Assembly (NCBI RefSeq): GCF_000243675.2
Contig: NZ_AHMM02000025.1
Location: 496,001 to 560,000 of the forward strand
Origin: Leptospira inadai serovar Lyme str. 10
Lineage (GTDB): Bacteria; Spirochaetota; Leptospiria; Leptospirales; Leptospiraceae
Direction: 5' to 3'
DNA length: 64,000 nucleotides
Shown here: positions 8,367-17,028 of the stretch, in pieces
Position numbering within the stretch: position 1 is the stretch's first letter
Layout of the letters: each line of letters starts with the position of its first letter
Notes under the pieces: generated by a model
What the model saw: the letters and a program-made list of their open reading frames with translations, nothing else
The model's database searches: none
What the model was told of the DNA's origin: nothing
Translations under genes and position numbers: made by a program

Positions 8367-9553
8367 AATTTATATATTTCTTTCCGATCATTACGCTATC
8401 ATTCGGCTGCGTTCAGAAAAATAAGATCGCAGCGGAATATTTCGAAAATTATTTTAGATACCAAGATTCGATTCGAAAGGATTTTAAAGAGGGGTCGGTA
8501 AGTCGTATATTGTACGGAAATCCCGAACCTTCGGATGAAAACGAATTCGTTCAGACCGGCGATTCTTTGACGATGGGAATGCGTCTAGTCAAAGAGGGTC
8601 AAATCTATCGACCGGATATGCTCGATTTTGCGCCGACGGTAACGCCGGAAGCTCCTTACGGTATTTTTGTAGAAGCAAGAAAACATTATTTCGGAGAACA
8701 TCCGATTTATAAAATTAAAAGAGTTACCGAAATGATTTCCCCGGAATTGAGCGTAATCGATGTGTTACCTCATATAGAATCTTTTTTGGATCATATTCGC
8801 AATCCTTTAGCGGGTGATTTGACAACGGTTTCTACTCTGCAGGAATTTCTCTGCGCGAATCTAGAATGCGACATGGTCAGGGATGAGAAAGTGATCACGC
8901 TTTCTTATACGCTTTCAACTAAGACGAGAGAAAATTTTCCTTTGGCATATCAAAAATATGGAAAGCGTTTAGAGCAAGCGGCCTTCCGGTTGCAATTATT
9001 TCAGCCGGGAGGATTTTCCAACGGATGGGAAATTTATAATGAAGGAAAAACGATTTATCTTACTATCCCCGCTTCTTCGAAGGGATATTGGGCAAAGCCC
9101 AAAAGTATCCATGCACGATTTTACTTAACTCTAAGCGTATTCGGGCTAAAAATCGAGATTCGAGGCTTAGGCTATTCTCTTCGCTTTGCCCGAAATTCCA
9201 GGACGGATATGGTTTCAGGGCAGTTTACGAAAATTCCCGAAACGAAAGTCGGAGGTAGGTTTCTTTCGATTTTTCCCCCTGGCTTCGTAAATATTTTTAT
9301 ACCCGGCAATATGCAGGAGTACTTCGAAAATTATTTTGAACTCTTAGTCAACGGTTCGGATGGAAACGGAGGAAGCAAATTCGTATCAATCACGCACCGT
9401 AACGGACGACGGACAAAAGTAGTCTTAACTTCCCAGTCGGAAATCTTACGGGAGCGTTTCTTGCCGTTTCGATCCAAAGAGGAAGAGGATTCTCCGAGTT
9501 TCGTCTCGGAATTAGAAAGGGCAATCGTTCAGGACTTATACGGGAAGAAATGA
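8363..9553 (+). CDS. lipoprotein, function unknown
   Basis: A 396-residue protein with a short signal peptide and a relaxed spirochaetal lipobox (SFGC, Cys16). The mature part is mixed alpha/beta without recognisable domains. An unusual feature is a repeated element: YFENYFRYQ near the N-terminus and EYFENYFELL near residue 320. It overlaps the preceding thioredoxin-fold gene by 4 bp, so the two probably act together in the envelope. No transmembrane helices are seen after the signal. Possible roles in sensing or envelope maintenance are guesswork. Confidence 0.75.
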   Translation: MKFIYFFPIITLSFGCVQKNKIAAEYFENYFRYQDSIRKDFKEGSVSRILYGNPEPSDENEFVQTGDSLTMGMRLVKEGQIYRPDMLDFAPTVTPEAPYGIFVEARKHYFGEHPIYKIKRVTEMISPELSVIDVLPHIESFLDHIRNPLAGDLTTVSTLQEFLCANLECDMVRDEKVITLSYTLSTKTRENFPLAYQKYGKRLEQAAFRLQLFQPGGFSNGWEIYNEGKTIYLTIPASSKGYWAKPKSIHARFYLTLSVFGLKIEIRGLGYSLRFARNSRTDMVSGQFTKIPETKVGGRFLSIFPPGFVNIFIPGNMQEYFENYFELLVNGSDGNGGSKFVSITHRNGRRTKVVLTSQSEILRERFLPFRSKEEEDSPSFVSELERAIVQDLYGKK

Positions 9554-9642
9554 GAAATTCCGTTAATTCTTATCCGTATGCTATTTCGGAATTTCGAGCG
9601 CAAATGATTTTGCCCGGCTTTTCACTTTGGAAACGATTTCAA

Positions 9643-9659
9643 TTTAGAAAGTTTCTAAA
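9643..9659. promoter_or_regulatory. perfect 8+8 palindrome upstream of the PuuD-like gene
   Basis: TTTAGAAA-G-TTTCTAAA is a perfect palindrome with a single central base. A TTGACT (-35-like) box follows at 9665-9670, but the best -10 candidates (near 9691) are 20 nt away, so the promoter looks weak by itself. The layout fits a dimeric activator or repressor site controlling the two-gene PuuD-like/cytochrome unit. No regulator gene is adjacent. Confidence 0.45.
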
Positions 9660-9751
9660 ACTGCTTGACTTAGCGTCTTTTAAAACGAATCTATGAAGGG
9701 TTCGGTTTTGCAACTGAATCGTGAAATTTTTGAACTGTGAGCGGAGGAATC

Positions 9752-10450
9752 ATGGAACTCGCCCTCTTTACCCAACAGGGTCTCTATTTTCTAGTTAAAT
9801 ATATCCACTTTCTAGCGGGTATTACTTGGATCGGAATGCTGTACTATTTCAATTTCGTCCAAGGACCTTTCTTCAACGAAACCGATGCGGAAACGAAAAA
9901 GAACGCAACTCAAAAACTTGTCCCAAGGGCACTCTGGTGGTTCCGATGGGGAGCAATGATCACGTTCCTTTCGGGAATTTTAATGATAGCTCTTGCTCTC
10001 GCCAGCGGGATTCCTCATAATTCCCAATGGGTGGTCGTAATTCTCGTAGGTGCGGTATTCGGTACCTTTATGTGGGCGAATGTTTGGTTCGTAATTTGGC
10101 CGAATCAAAAGGTAGTGATTGCAAAAGCAAAAGGCGAAACGACCGTTGATCCGGCGCCGAACGCAAATCGCGCCTTCGTCGCGTCAAGAACCAATACGCT
10201 TTTTTCCATCCCGATGTTATTTGCTATGGGAGCTGCGAGAAATCTGCCATTAGCGTATAGCCCGAATAAACTGGGACTTTTCTTAGGGATAATCGGACTC
10301 ATTATTCTGATTTTCGAAGTGAACGCATTAGTCGGGGATCAAAACGGTCAGACCGTAAAGCCGATCAAATCCGTAAAAGCCGTAATCACGAGCGGTGTAA
10401 TATTCTCGCTAGTTACGTATCTTTTGATGGAAGCGCTGCTAACCGCATAG
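9752..10450 (+). CDS. PuuD-type urate hydroxylase membrane domain protein
   Basis: A 232-residue membrane protein with about six helices. Motifs match the N-terminal membrane domain of the PuuD urate hydroxylase family: YIHFLAGITWIGMLYYF in helix 1, PRALWWFRWGAMITFLSG, MWANVWFVIWPNQKVVIAKA and ASRTNTLFSIPMLFAMGAA. In classical PuuD this domain is fused to a C-terminal cytochrome c; here the cytochrome is a separate gene a few nucleotides downstream. The ATG at 9752 is chosen because GGAGG sits 7 nt upstream; the in-frame GTG at 9737 would place that site inside the gene. No other urate or allantoin genes are in the window, so urate as substrate is unproven. Confidence 0.8.
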   Translation: MELALFTQQGLYFLVKYIHFLAGITWIGMLYYFNFVQGPFFNETDAETKKNATQKLVPRALWWFRWGAMITFLSGILMIALALASGIPHNSQWVVVILVGAVFGTFMWANVWFVIWPNQKVVIAKAKGETTVDPAPNANRAFVASRTNTLFSIPMLFAMGAARNLPLAYSPNKLGLFLGIIGLIILIFEVNALVGDQNGQTVKPIKSVKAVITSGVIFSLVTYLLMEALLTA

Positions 10451-10461
10451 GGATGAATAAA

Positions 10462-10848
10462 ATGAATCGTTCCCATAATAACGGGTTCGGTAAAATGAGG
10501 GGCGGTTTTAACCGCCTTTCTTTTTATGCCGGCATATTTAGTTTTTCTTTTATGATTTTTTTTATTAACTGTAAAGGAGAGGAAAATCTTTCTCCGGAAC
10601 AAAAATTATCCGCAAAAGGAAAAGGAATTTATATCGCCAATTGTACGGCCTGTCATAACCAAAATCCTAAGTTGGACGGAGCCGTCGGGCCTTCGGTCGC
10701 GAACTCTACGTTCGAATTGCTAAAGGTACGGATTCGGGACGGCGAATATCCGCCAGGTTATAAACCGAAACGGGAAAGTAAGTTGATGACCAAGTTTCCA
10801 TTTAGCGACGAGGAAATTTCGGCCTTAGAAGCTTATTTAAAGCAATAA
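10462..10848 (+). CDS. small membrane-anchored c-type cytochrome
   Basis: About 128 residues. A hydrophobic N-terminal segment ending in FFINC could be a lipobox or membrane anchor. The single haem-binding motif is CTACH, and a Met in KLMTKFPFS is the likely sixth haem ligand, as in class I cytochromes c. The ATG at 10462 is preceded by AGGGA at suitable distance; ATG at 10453 is too close to it. The gene starts within a few bases of the PuuD-like stop and corresponds to the C-terminal cytochrome domain of fused PuuD enzymes, so it probably takes electrons from that protein towards the respiratory chain. Confidence 0.85.
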   Translation: MNRSHNNGFGKMRGGFNRLSFYAGIFSFSFMIFFINCKGEENLSPEQKLSAKGKGIYIANCTACHNQNPKLDGAVGPSVANSTFELLKVRIRDGEYPPGYKPKRESKLMTKFPFSDEEISALEAYLKQ

Positions 10849-10889
10849 TTTCGGTTTGCATCGACCTGAATCGCTGAATCGAATTGTTA

Positions 10890-10924
10890 TAGTGAGAGAG
10901 TCCGAGCGATCGATTCTCTCGCTA
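10890..10924. terminator. possible terminator between convergent genes
   Basis: A 10-bp stem with one G-U pair (10890-10899 with 10915-10924) and a 15-nt loop, followed by GTTTTA on the plus strand. It sits between the cytochrome (+) and the phosphatase gene (-). The T-run is short, so efficiency is uncertain. Confidence 0.35.
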
Positions 10925-10947
10925 GTTTTACGGAAAATTTTACCCTA

Positions 10948-11793
10948 TCAATTTCTTCCGATGGAAATTCGTACATTCCGCAAAATATCAATAATTTGTT
11001 TATGAATTTTTCCGTTAGAAGCGACTACTTCCGCCTGCCCCGAAAGAAAATGTTTTCCTTGAAAGTCCGTTAACTTTCCGCCCGCTTCGGTAAGGATAAC
11101 GGAACTTGCCACCGTATCCCAGAGCTTAACTCCCTTTTCCCAGATGCCGTCCAGTACTCCTTCCGCTACCCAGCAAGTATCTAAAACGAAGGATCCGGTT
11201 CTCCTCATCGATCGGCCACAGCTTATAAAGGCTGTGATATCCGAAATTACTTCGTTTAGAATTTCTTTTCGATTTGTGGGAAAACTCGATACTAGCAGGG
11301 ATCGAGCCAGCGCGTCCGTATTTGAAACGTCGATTCGCAAACCGTTTTTAAACGCGCCTTGGCTTAGGATTGCGGAATATCTTGCATCCAATTCGGGGGC
11401 AAAAACGATTCCAGCGACAGGAGTTTCCCGGTGCTCCAATCCTATCGATACGGCATACAAAGGAATTCCACGAACAAAATTCATGGAGCCGTCGATCGGA
11501 TCCAGGACCCAACGAAAAGAATTGCTACCTTCGAACCTATAATAATCCTCCGATATGATTGAATCAGCCGGAAAATTTTGACGAAGGAACTCGATTAAGA
11601 ATTTCCCCATCAGCTCGTCGGCTTTCGTAATTCGCTCTTTTTCTTCACCCTCGGTTACGATGCCGAAGACCCGAATTTCCTTCTGCAATTTCCGAGCGGA
11701 TTCAAGAACCAACCCTGAAATCGATTGAACGGACTTGATCCGTTTCTTAACTTCTTCAAGGGGAAAATCTATCGGAGGGGCAAGTGATTCCAT
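10948..11793 (-). CDS. inositol monophosphatase family protein
   Basis: A 281-residue Mg-dependent, Li-sensitive-type phosphatase. The metal-binding motifs are present: SIISEDYY (motif 1 acidic pair), WVLDPIDGSMNFVRG (motif 2) and LWDTVASSVILTEAGG (motif 3). Family members hydrolyse inositol phosphates, 3'-phosphoadenosine 5'-phosphate (CysQ), fructose bisphosphate or histidinol phosphate; the exact substrate cannot be read from these motifs. It is last in a three-gene minus-strand group after the beta-galactosidase and an unknown gene, with a 21-nt gap to the latter. Confidence 0.92.
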   Translation of the reverse strand: MESLAPPIDFPLEEVKKRIKSVQSISGLVLESARKLQKEIRVFGIVTEGEEKERITKADELMGKFLIEFLRQNFPADSIISEDYYRFEGSNSFRWVLDPIDGSMNFVRGIPLYAVSIGLEHRETPVAGIVFAPELDARYSAILSQGAFKNGLRIDVSNTDALARSLLVSSFPTNRKEILNEVISDITAFISCGRSMRRTGSFVLDTCWVAEGVLDGIWEKGVKLWDTVASSVILTEAGGKLTDFQGKHFLSGQAEVVASNGKIHKQIIDILRNVRISIGRN

Positions 11794-11814
11794 TGGCGTA
11801 CGACTCGAATTAGG

Positions 11815-12765
11815 TTAGGTCCGTTCTTCCCTCAAGATCTTCCAAGCCATATTCCCGGAGGGGGACACGATACGCTCCGATGTATACGAACGGAGCCAGG
11901 CATAGAGGGATTCCCGGGCGGATTCTTCAAGAGTCATATTGTCTGGTGTTAGCAAAAGATCAACAACTTGCCGGAAGGAAATAAAGTCACGGGCAATCTT
12001 CGAGGAAGAACTTTCCAAAAATCGAGCGGTTAAAGTTAAGTATTCAACCGCCAAGGGTTCGAAGATGCGCCCTAAGAGCCAATCCTTAGAGGTTACTCCG
12101 AGAGTTTCTGTAATGATCTTAATTTGCCTAGAATAATCGACTTCGTCAAAAATTTCGGAATAAGTATGCCGAAAACTATCATGGTGCTCCGTTCCTACTT
12201 GGACCATAAATTCGGATTCGCTGTACTTTCTAGGAAAAAAATCGACGGTCAGTCCGTCATCGACTACTAAATAATCCAGCGGAACGACTCTCGCGAAGTA
12301 ATAGATTCTCTTAGTGTTAACCGACATAGTTCTTCCTTGAACGGCCGGAGTCACTATATCGATCTTGTCCGCTCCTCCTAGATACATTAACTGAAAGCTG
12401 AGCACTAAAAGATAAGGGGGAAGATGTTTTTCCCAGTACTTGGGCGAATTTTCCCTAAAAATTTGGTCGTCCGGATAAAAGGGTTTAACTAAAAAAAGCC
12501 TGTCGCTGTCTCGCTTAGGTCTTGGTTCAGGCAGCACAAGACAATTTGAAACTAGCTCGGGAACTAAATTCTTCGCAACTTCTAAAAAGGCCCTCGCGGC
12601 AGGAAAATCGACCTCAAAAACGGAACAAGAAGGAAGAACAAAGTTTTGTTCAAATTCTAAGTAAGGAGTATGTAGGTTATCCACAAAAATCGAATGCTCG
12701 GAATTTCTTGCCGATGTTTCTTCCGCCAGTAAGGAATTTAGTTCGATAATCTCCTGTCGGTTCAT
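11815..12765 (-). CDS. conserved-looking protein of unknown function
   Basis: A 316-residue soluble protein with no signal peptide and no domain I recognise. It has an N-terminal acidic/helical section (MNRQEIIELNSLLAEE), Pro/Arg/Asp-rich PEPRPKRDSDRL near residue 80, a hydrophobic segment YLLVLSFQLMYLGGADKIDI and a helical C-terminal half. Its start overlaps the beta-galactosidase stop by 4 bp (ATGA), and the phosphatase follows 21 nt later, so it belongs to a sugar-related transcription unit. It could be an accessory or regulatory protein, but nothing in the sequence shows a catalytic motif. Confidence 0.75.
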   Translation of the reverse strand: MNRQEIIELNSLLAEETSARNSEHSIFVDNLHTPYLEFEQNFVLPSCSVFEVDFPAARAFLEVAKNLVPELVSNCLVLPEPRPKRDSDRLFLVKPFYPDDQIFRENSPKYWEKHLPPYLLVLSFQLMYLGGADKIDIVTPAVQGRTMSVNTKRIYYFARVVPLDYLVVDDGLTVDFFPRKYSESEFMVQVGTEHHDSFRHTYSEIFDEVDYSRQIKIITETLGVTSKDWLLGRIFEPLAVEYLTLTARFLESSSSKIARDFISFRQVVDLLLTPDNMTLEESARESLYAWLRSYTSERIVSPSGNMAWKILREERT

Positions 12766-14741
12766 CGTTTATTCCGCGGGAAAATTCGAACTTCGAACGG
12801 TTTTAATAGTTTCCACCCTGCAAACGAATGTTTACGCGAGTGATTCATAATAATTTCATAATCTTTCGTTTTTCCCTTTCGAAAAACCTTTTCCACGTTC
12901 GGGCCGTAAAATGTGAACGGAACTCCTGCTTTTCGGAGAATTCTTCTATATAGAAGCATAAAGGAAATAGGATGTAGACTGGCCCCGACATATATGACGG
13001 ATCCTTTTCCGAACCGGTTACAAGTTATCACCGGAGTTCCTGAATAGAATTTATTTCCAGACGCATATTTGGCCCAAACTTCCGCAGTATCGGGTTCTAG
13101 AATCTCACATATTTTGGAACAAGTGCCGGGAAGAATTCTGAATCGAAATTTGACCCTTTGATTCCCTACGGCCTCGAATTTTCTCACCCTGATTCCGGCC
13201 ATATCCTGAAATGGGCCAGGGGCCTGAGAATCCAGCATCCATCCGTTTTTATCCTTAATGCCTGCCCTATACCCGAGAACCAGCGTGCCCCCGCCTTTTA
13301 CATAGTCCCGTAAGTTCCGCACGACCTGGTCGTCTATCATCGAATAGAGAGGTAGAATTATGATTTTGTATTTTGAAAAATCGGTTTTGTCGGCAGGAAG
13401 AAAATGCGTATTTACGTTCAAAATATTCAGTCCTGCAAACCAAGTAGCCATCTCGATGTCGTAACCGACTTGAGCAAAAGGAACCGGAGAGAATTTCAAC
13501 CCGGTCGAAACGGGCTGGTGTTTGAAATTTCTGGCATTGTCGATATCGTGTAAGACCGCGACTTCTGCCGGAAAAAATTCCGGGGCAAAATCCGAAGCTT
13601 CCGGAAGTATTTCGGATATGCCTGCCTGTAATTCGAAGTATCTCTCCGTCGGAGATTTATCATGATCCAAGATTCCGTAACAAAGCTGCTCCTGTCCGTA
13701 GCGAGCCGTTCGATACCGAAAGAAAACGATTTGCTCCGCGCCCTGCGCTATCGCTTGTTTCATCCAAAGTTTTATTTGGCCGGGTGCAGGTAAATAACCC
13801 AGGACATCATGCCCCTGAAATCCGGAAATTTGTTCCATTACGGTAAAGGATTTATTTTTTAAACCTCTATTATATTGGTGCATGGCGGATACGAAAGGAT
13901 GGGGAAAGGGTTCCTCTTGCTCGCCCCAAGTCGGATAATTATCCCATGAAACGTAATCCAAATCTTCAAAAAGTTCGGACATGTCAATGATGGGAAGAAA
14001 GGGGCTAGGATATAAGTTTGTAGTAAGCTTTCTTCCCGGTGAATACTCTCGCAAAATCTTCGCTTGAAGTCTTACAAAATCCACGATGGTATCCGAATGA
14101 AATCGATAAAAGTCCTGGATCATCGAGGGGTGATAGTTTGCGGAAATATGCGCCCCGGGTATCGGAATCTCGTTCCAATCTCCGTAGAGAACACCCCAGA
14201 AAATGTTTCCCCATGTTTCATTTAGATTTTCGATCGTTTTGTACTTATTTTTCAACCAAAGCCGGAATGCTAGTAATGAAGTATCAGAATGATCGATATC
14301 GGAGCCCTCATGTCCTATTTCGTTGTCTATTTGCCAAGCGATTACGGTCGGATGCGAACCCAAAGACTGAGTCATTTTCGTTACGACTCGAATTACCGCG
14401 TTTCTATAATTGAGTGAAGAGAAGCAAGCTTGTCTTCTAGTTCCGATCGTTCGCTGAATCCCATCCCGAACCTGCATTACGTCGGGATACTTCCTGGCCA
14501 GCCAGGGAGGGAACGTCGCCGTGGGAGTTCCTAGAATGACCTTCATATCAAATTTACCGACTAAATCCAATATTCTTTCCCAGAAAGAAAAATCGAACTT
14601 CCCTTCTTCGGGTTCTATCATTCCCCAAGAAAATTCCGCGAGTCTAACGATCGAAAGACCCATGTCTTTCATGATACGAAGGTCTTCCTCCCAATCTTTG
14701 GGAGTCCATTGTTCAGGATAGTAATCAGCGCCGAATCTCAT
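12762..14741 (-). CDS. GH42 family beta-galactosidase
   Basis: A 659-residue enzyme of normal length for glycoside hydrolase family 42. The N-terminus FGADYYPEQWTPKDWEEDL is diagnostic. The acid/base Glu is in WQIDNEIGHE (about residue 140) and the nucleophile is probably the Glu in FTVMEQISG (about residue 300). The trimerisation domain (LGYRAGIKDKNGWMLD region) and a short C-terminal domain follow. No signal peptide, so it is cytoplasmic. It hydrolyses beta-galactosides or related plant oligosaccharides. No sugar transporter is adjacent. It heads the group with the unknown gene and the phosphatase, and a palindrome lies about 50 nt upstream. Confidence 0.95.
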   Translation of the reverse strand: MRFGADYYPEQWTPKDWEEDLRIMKDMGLSIVRLAEFSWGMIEPEEGKFDFSFWERILDLVGKFDMKVILGTPTATFPPWLARKYPDVMQVRDGIQRTIGTRRQACFSSLNYRNAVIRVVTKMTQSLGSHPTVIAWQIDNEIGHEGSDIDHSDTSLLAFRLWLKNKYKTIENLNETWGNIFWGVLYGDWNEIPIPGAHISANYHPSMIQDFYRFHSDTIVDFVRLQAKILREYSPGRKLTTNLYPSPFLPIIDMSELFEDLDYVSWDNYPTWGEQEEPFPHPFVSAMHQYNRGLKNKSFTVMEQISGFQGHDVLGYLPAPGQIKLWMKQAIAQGAEQIVFFRYRTARYGQEQLCYGILDHDKSPTERYFELQAGISEILPEASDFAPEFFPAEVAVLHDIDNARNFKHQPVSTGLKFSPVPFAQVGYDIEMATWFAGLNILNVNTHFLPADKTDFSKYKIIILPLYSMIDDQVVRNLRDYVKGGGTLVLGYRAGIKDKNGWMLDSQAPGPFQDMAGIRVRKFEAVGNQRVKFRFRILPGTCSKICEILEPDTAEVWAKYASGNKFYSGTPVITCNRFGKGSVIYVGASLHPISFMLLYRRILRKAGVPFTFYGPNVEKVFRKGKTKDYEIIMNHSRKHSFAGWKLLKPFEVRIFPRNKR

Positions 14742-14789
14742 ACGTTCTATTATTAAATAAGTAGAAACGATCTTCGTAAAAAGGTACCC

Positions 14790-14843
14790 TTCTTTCCAGA
14801 AAGAAAACTGGGAATTGGGAGTTTATTACGGAAAAAATACTGT
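14790..14843. promoter_or_regulatory. palindrome and candidate hslO promoter in divergent region
   Basis: TTCTTTC-CA-GAAAGAA (14790-14805) is a perfect 7+7 palindrome. On the plus strand TTGGGA (14815-14820) and TACTGT (14838-14843) are 17 nt apart, a plausible promoter for hslO. The palindrome is simple in sequence and could be chance, but its position between two divergent genes fits an operator. Confidence 0.35.
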
Positions 14844-14909
14844 CTTTTCGATGCGATTCAGGGAGAATAGATCGGTGCAAGTTCGAATAGGACGATTCTA
14901 AAGCTTTTC

Positions 14910-15767
14910 ATGGAAAATAGAGATTCTTACGTTTATGGAATTTTGCCTGACGTTCATTTCCGCTATTCTGTGGCGGAAATTTCTTATGCAGTCACAGCGG
15001 CGTCACATCTTCACGGGATCGACGACACAGGCACGGAGCTTTTGGGCCGAACGATGCTTGCCGCGTTCTTCCTTGCGGATCTCGTAAAGGAAGAAACCAA
15101 AGTAAGCGTTCAGATTCGATTCTATGACGATTCTCAAATTCATTCGGTGTTGGCTTATAGCACACGCGACGGAAGAATGAAAGCGACTCTTCGTTATCGA
15201 CCGGAAGAAGATATAGAAAAAGATCAAATTTCCGAAGAGAACTTGGGCATACTTAAGGTCTTTCGCTGGAGAAACGGCGAATGCATTTACCAATCGATCG
15301 TTCCGTTTCGAAACGTCAGTTTTGAAACGAATATCGAGAATTATCTCCGGGATTCGGAGCAGGTGCCTTCGTTTTTAATCGCATATTTCAAGCAAGACGG
15401 ATTGCATTGGAATGTACGGGGAATTCTTTTACAAGCCCTACCGGAAGCAAAACCGGAACACGTTGAAGCGGTTCGAGAATGGGCCGGGGTTATCGAGGAG
15501 AAGAAGTTCGAATACTTAGGTACGGATTTAAAACAATGTCTGTCTCTTCTCGGTAAACTTGGAAGTACTGAAGTTCAACTTTTAGAAGAAGGGCAACCGC
15601 AATACAAATGCGATTGTTCGGAACAGAAAATTAAAGAACTGATTCAGACCCTAGGAAAGGAAGAAGCGATGGATATCGCCGAAGAGCAAGGTCAAATAGA
15701 AGTCACTTGCGAATTTTGTAATTCTATCTATCGCTTTCCAAAGGACCAAGTTCTGGAGCTCTTTTAA
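14910..15767 (+). CDS. hslO: redox-regulated chaperone Hsp33
   Basis: A 285-residue Hsp33 holdase that is activated by oxidation and protects unfolded proteins in the cytoplasm. The C-terminal zinc site is complete: CDC near residues 235-237 and CEFC near residues 268-271, with the usual spacing. The N-terminal core has the expected length. It is first in a compact hslO-tsaE-tsaB-rnr group: tsaE starts 8 nt after its stop. No strong ribosome site precedes the ATG. Confidence 0.96.
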   Translation: MENRDSYVYGILPDVHFRYSVAEISYAVTAASHLHGIDDTGTELLGRTMLAAFFLADLVKEETKVSVQIRFYDDSQIHSVLAYSTRDGRMKATLRYRPEEDIEKDQISEENLGILKVFRWRNGECIYQSIVPFRNVSFETNIENYLRDSEQVPSFLIAYFKQDGLHWNVRGILLQALPEAKPEHVEAVREWAGVIEEKKFEYLGTDLKQCLSLLGKLGSTEVQLLEEGQPQYKCDCSEQKIKELIQTLGKEEAMDIAEEQGQIEVTCEFCNSIYRFPKDQVLELF

Positions 15768-15775
15768 AGGAGACG

Positions 15776-16342
15776 ATGCGTAAAGAGTACGATAATATAA
15801 GTCTCGATGCTTTAAATATCCCTGCCCGTAGTCTTGCAAAATCTATAGGAAAGGTGTGGAAGCTGGGAAACCATCCCGTTGTTCTACTTTCCGGGAAAAT
15901 GGGTTCAGGAAAGACGACCTTTGTATCATACTTTGTGCGAAATCTTTGTAAAGAACTCGGTGCCGAGATCGAATCATTATCAATATTCGTAAACTCTCCG
16001 ACTTACACTTTTTTGAACGAGTATCCGTTACCTATATTTCAAAATGCGAATGGAGAATTTTTAAGCGTTTATCATTTCGATTTATTTCGATTATCGGACG
16101 AGATCGAAGCGGATGATTTGGGATTTTACGATTATTGGGGAAGCCGAGGAATTTGTCTGGTTGAGTGGTGGGAGCGAGCGAAGGAGAATTTCCTTTCGCT
16201 TCCTTTTGGAGTTCAAATTAAGATAGAAGAATACACGGAAGAAACCCGCGATCTAAGCATCGAATGGAGCGGCAGCGGCTGGAAACGGTTCGAACCGGAG
16301 CTATATCTTATTTTGAAGGAAGAAAAAGAGGAAGTGGGATGA
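15776..16342 (+). CDS. tsaE: tRNA threonylcarbamoyladenosine biosynthesis ATPase TsaE
   Basis: A 188-residue P-loop ATPase. The Walker A motif is GKMGSGKTTF (about residues 41-50), followed by SPTYTFLNEY and the YHFDLFRL segment typical of TsaE (YjeE). The Walker B-like ICLVEWWER also fits. It works with TsaB and TsaD to add the threonylcarbamoyl group to A37 of tRNA. It is slightly longer than most TsaE proteins because of an acidic C-terminal tail. An AGGAGA site lies just before the ATG, and the stop overlaps tsaB (ATGA). Confidence 0.95.
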   Translation: MRKEYDNISLDALNIPARSLAKSIGKVWKLGNHPVVLLSGKMGSGKTTFVSYFVRNLCKELGAEIESLSIFVNSPTYTFLNEYPLPIFQNANGEFLSVYHFDLFRLSDEIEADDLGFYDYWGSRGICLVEWWERAKENFLSLPFGVQIKIEEYTEETRDLSIEWSGSGWKRFEPELYLILKEEKEEVG

Positions 16343-17028
16343 AGAAGATCCTTTTCTTTGATGCAACGAATCGCTGGATATTGGTTGAATCTTATCTTCT
16401 GTCTCCCGAAGATGAATTGATAGTAGCACAGAAATACCAAGGACTTCATCATAGGGAATCTTCACAGCGATTGGTCAGGGAGATAAAAATATGTCTGGAA
16501 GAATCGGGATGGAATTCTCCGGATCTTATCGTAACAGGTATAGGGCCCGGATCGTTTACTGGGATTAGGATTTCGGTGTCAACGGCCAGGAATCTTGCTC
16601 AAATTTGGAAAATTCCCGTACTAGGCTTCGACAGTTTGGACGTATACTCCGCTCATTACTTCCAAGAGAGCGGAACGGCGGCGATAGTCGGGATCGAGGC
16701 CAAGCAAAGTAAGATCTATTTTGCTCTAAGAGACCAAAGCGGTTTTTGGGGGAGCATCGATGTGCTTCCCGCTGAAATTGCAGAAGTCATTCCCGAAGAA
16801 AGACTATCATCCTATTTAACGGGGATCCGTTACTCGGACTGTCCCGATTTTTATAGCGGAGAGAACATGGAGAATATTCTCCCTTCTTCGGAAGCTCTCC
16901 TCCGTGAAAGGACGAATGAAATAAAAAGAGCGCTTTTGGAGCCGGAAGAATTTTCGTTCCTCCGTCTTGTTCCTAATTACATCCGTGGAACGTACGCGGA
17001 TGACAAACATAAGGTATTTTTTAAATGA
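16339..17028 (+). CDS. tsaB: tRNA threonylcarbamoyladenosine biosynthesis protein TsaB
   Basis: A 229-residue TsaB, the ASKHA-fold partner of TsaD. The core motif GIGPGSFTGIRISVSTARNL (about residues 68-87) is diagnostic. The start at 16339 overlaps the tsaE stop (ATGA); a longer in-frame ORF from 16264 lacks support because it runs through tsaE. The N-terminus MKKILFFDATNRW replaces the usual LALDTS strand. It also overlaps rnr by 4 bp at its end. tsaD is not in the window. Confidence 0.94.
   Translation: MKKILFFDATNRWILVESYLLSPEDELIVAQKYQGLHHRESSQRLVREIKICLEESGWNSPDLIVTGIGPGSFTGIRISVSTARNLAQIWKIPVLGFDSLDVYSAHYFQESGTAAIVGIEAKQSKIYFALRDQSGFWGSIDVLPAEIAEVIPEERLSSYLTGIRYSDCPDFYSGENMENILPSSEALLRERTNEIKRALLEPEEFSFLRLVPNYIRGTYADDKHKVFFK

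Noticed and set aside
9554..9595. 9-bp inverted repeat after the lipoprotein gene as a terminator
   Set aside because: The arms GAAATTCCG/CGGAATTTC are perfect, but the 24-nt loop and the lack of a T-run make it a poor terminator.
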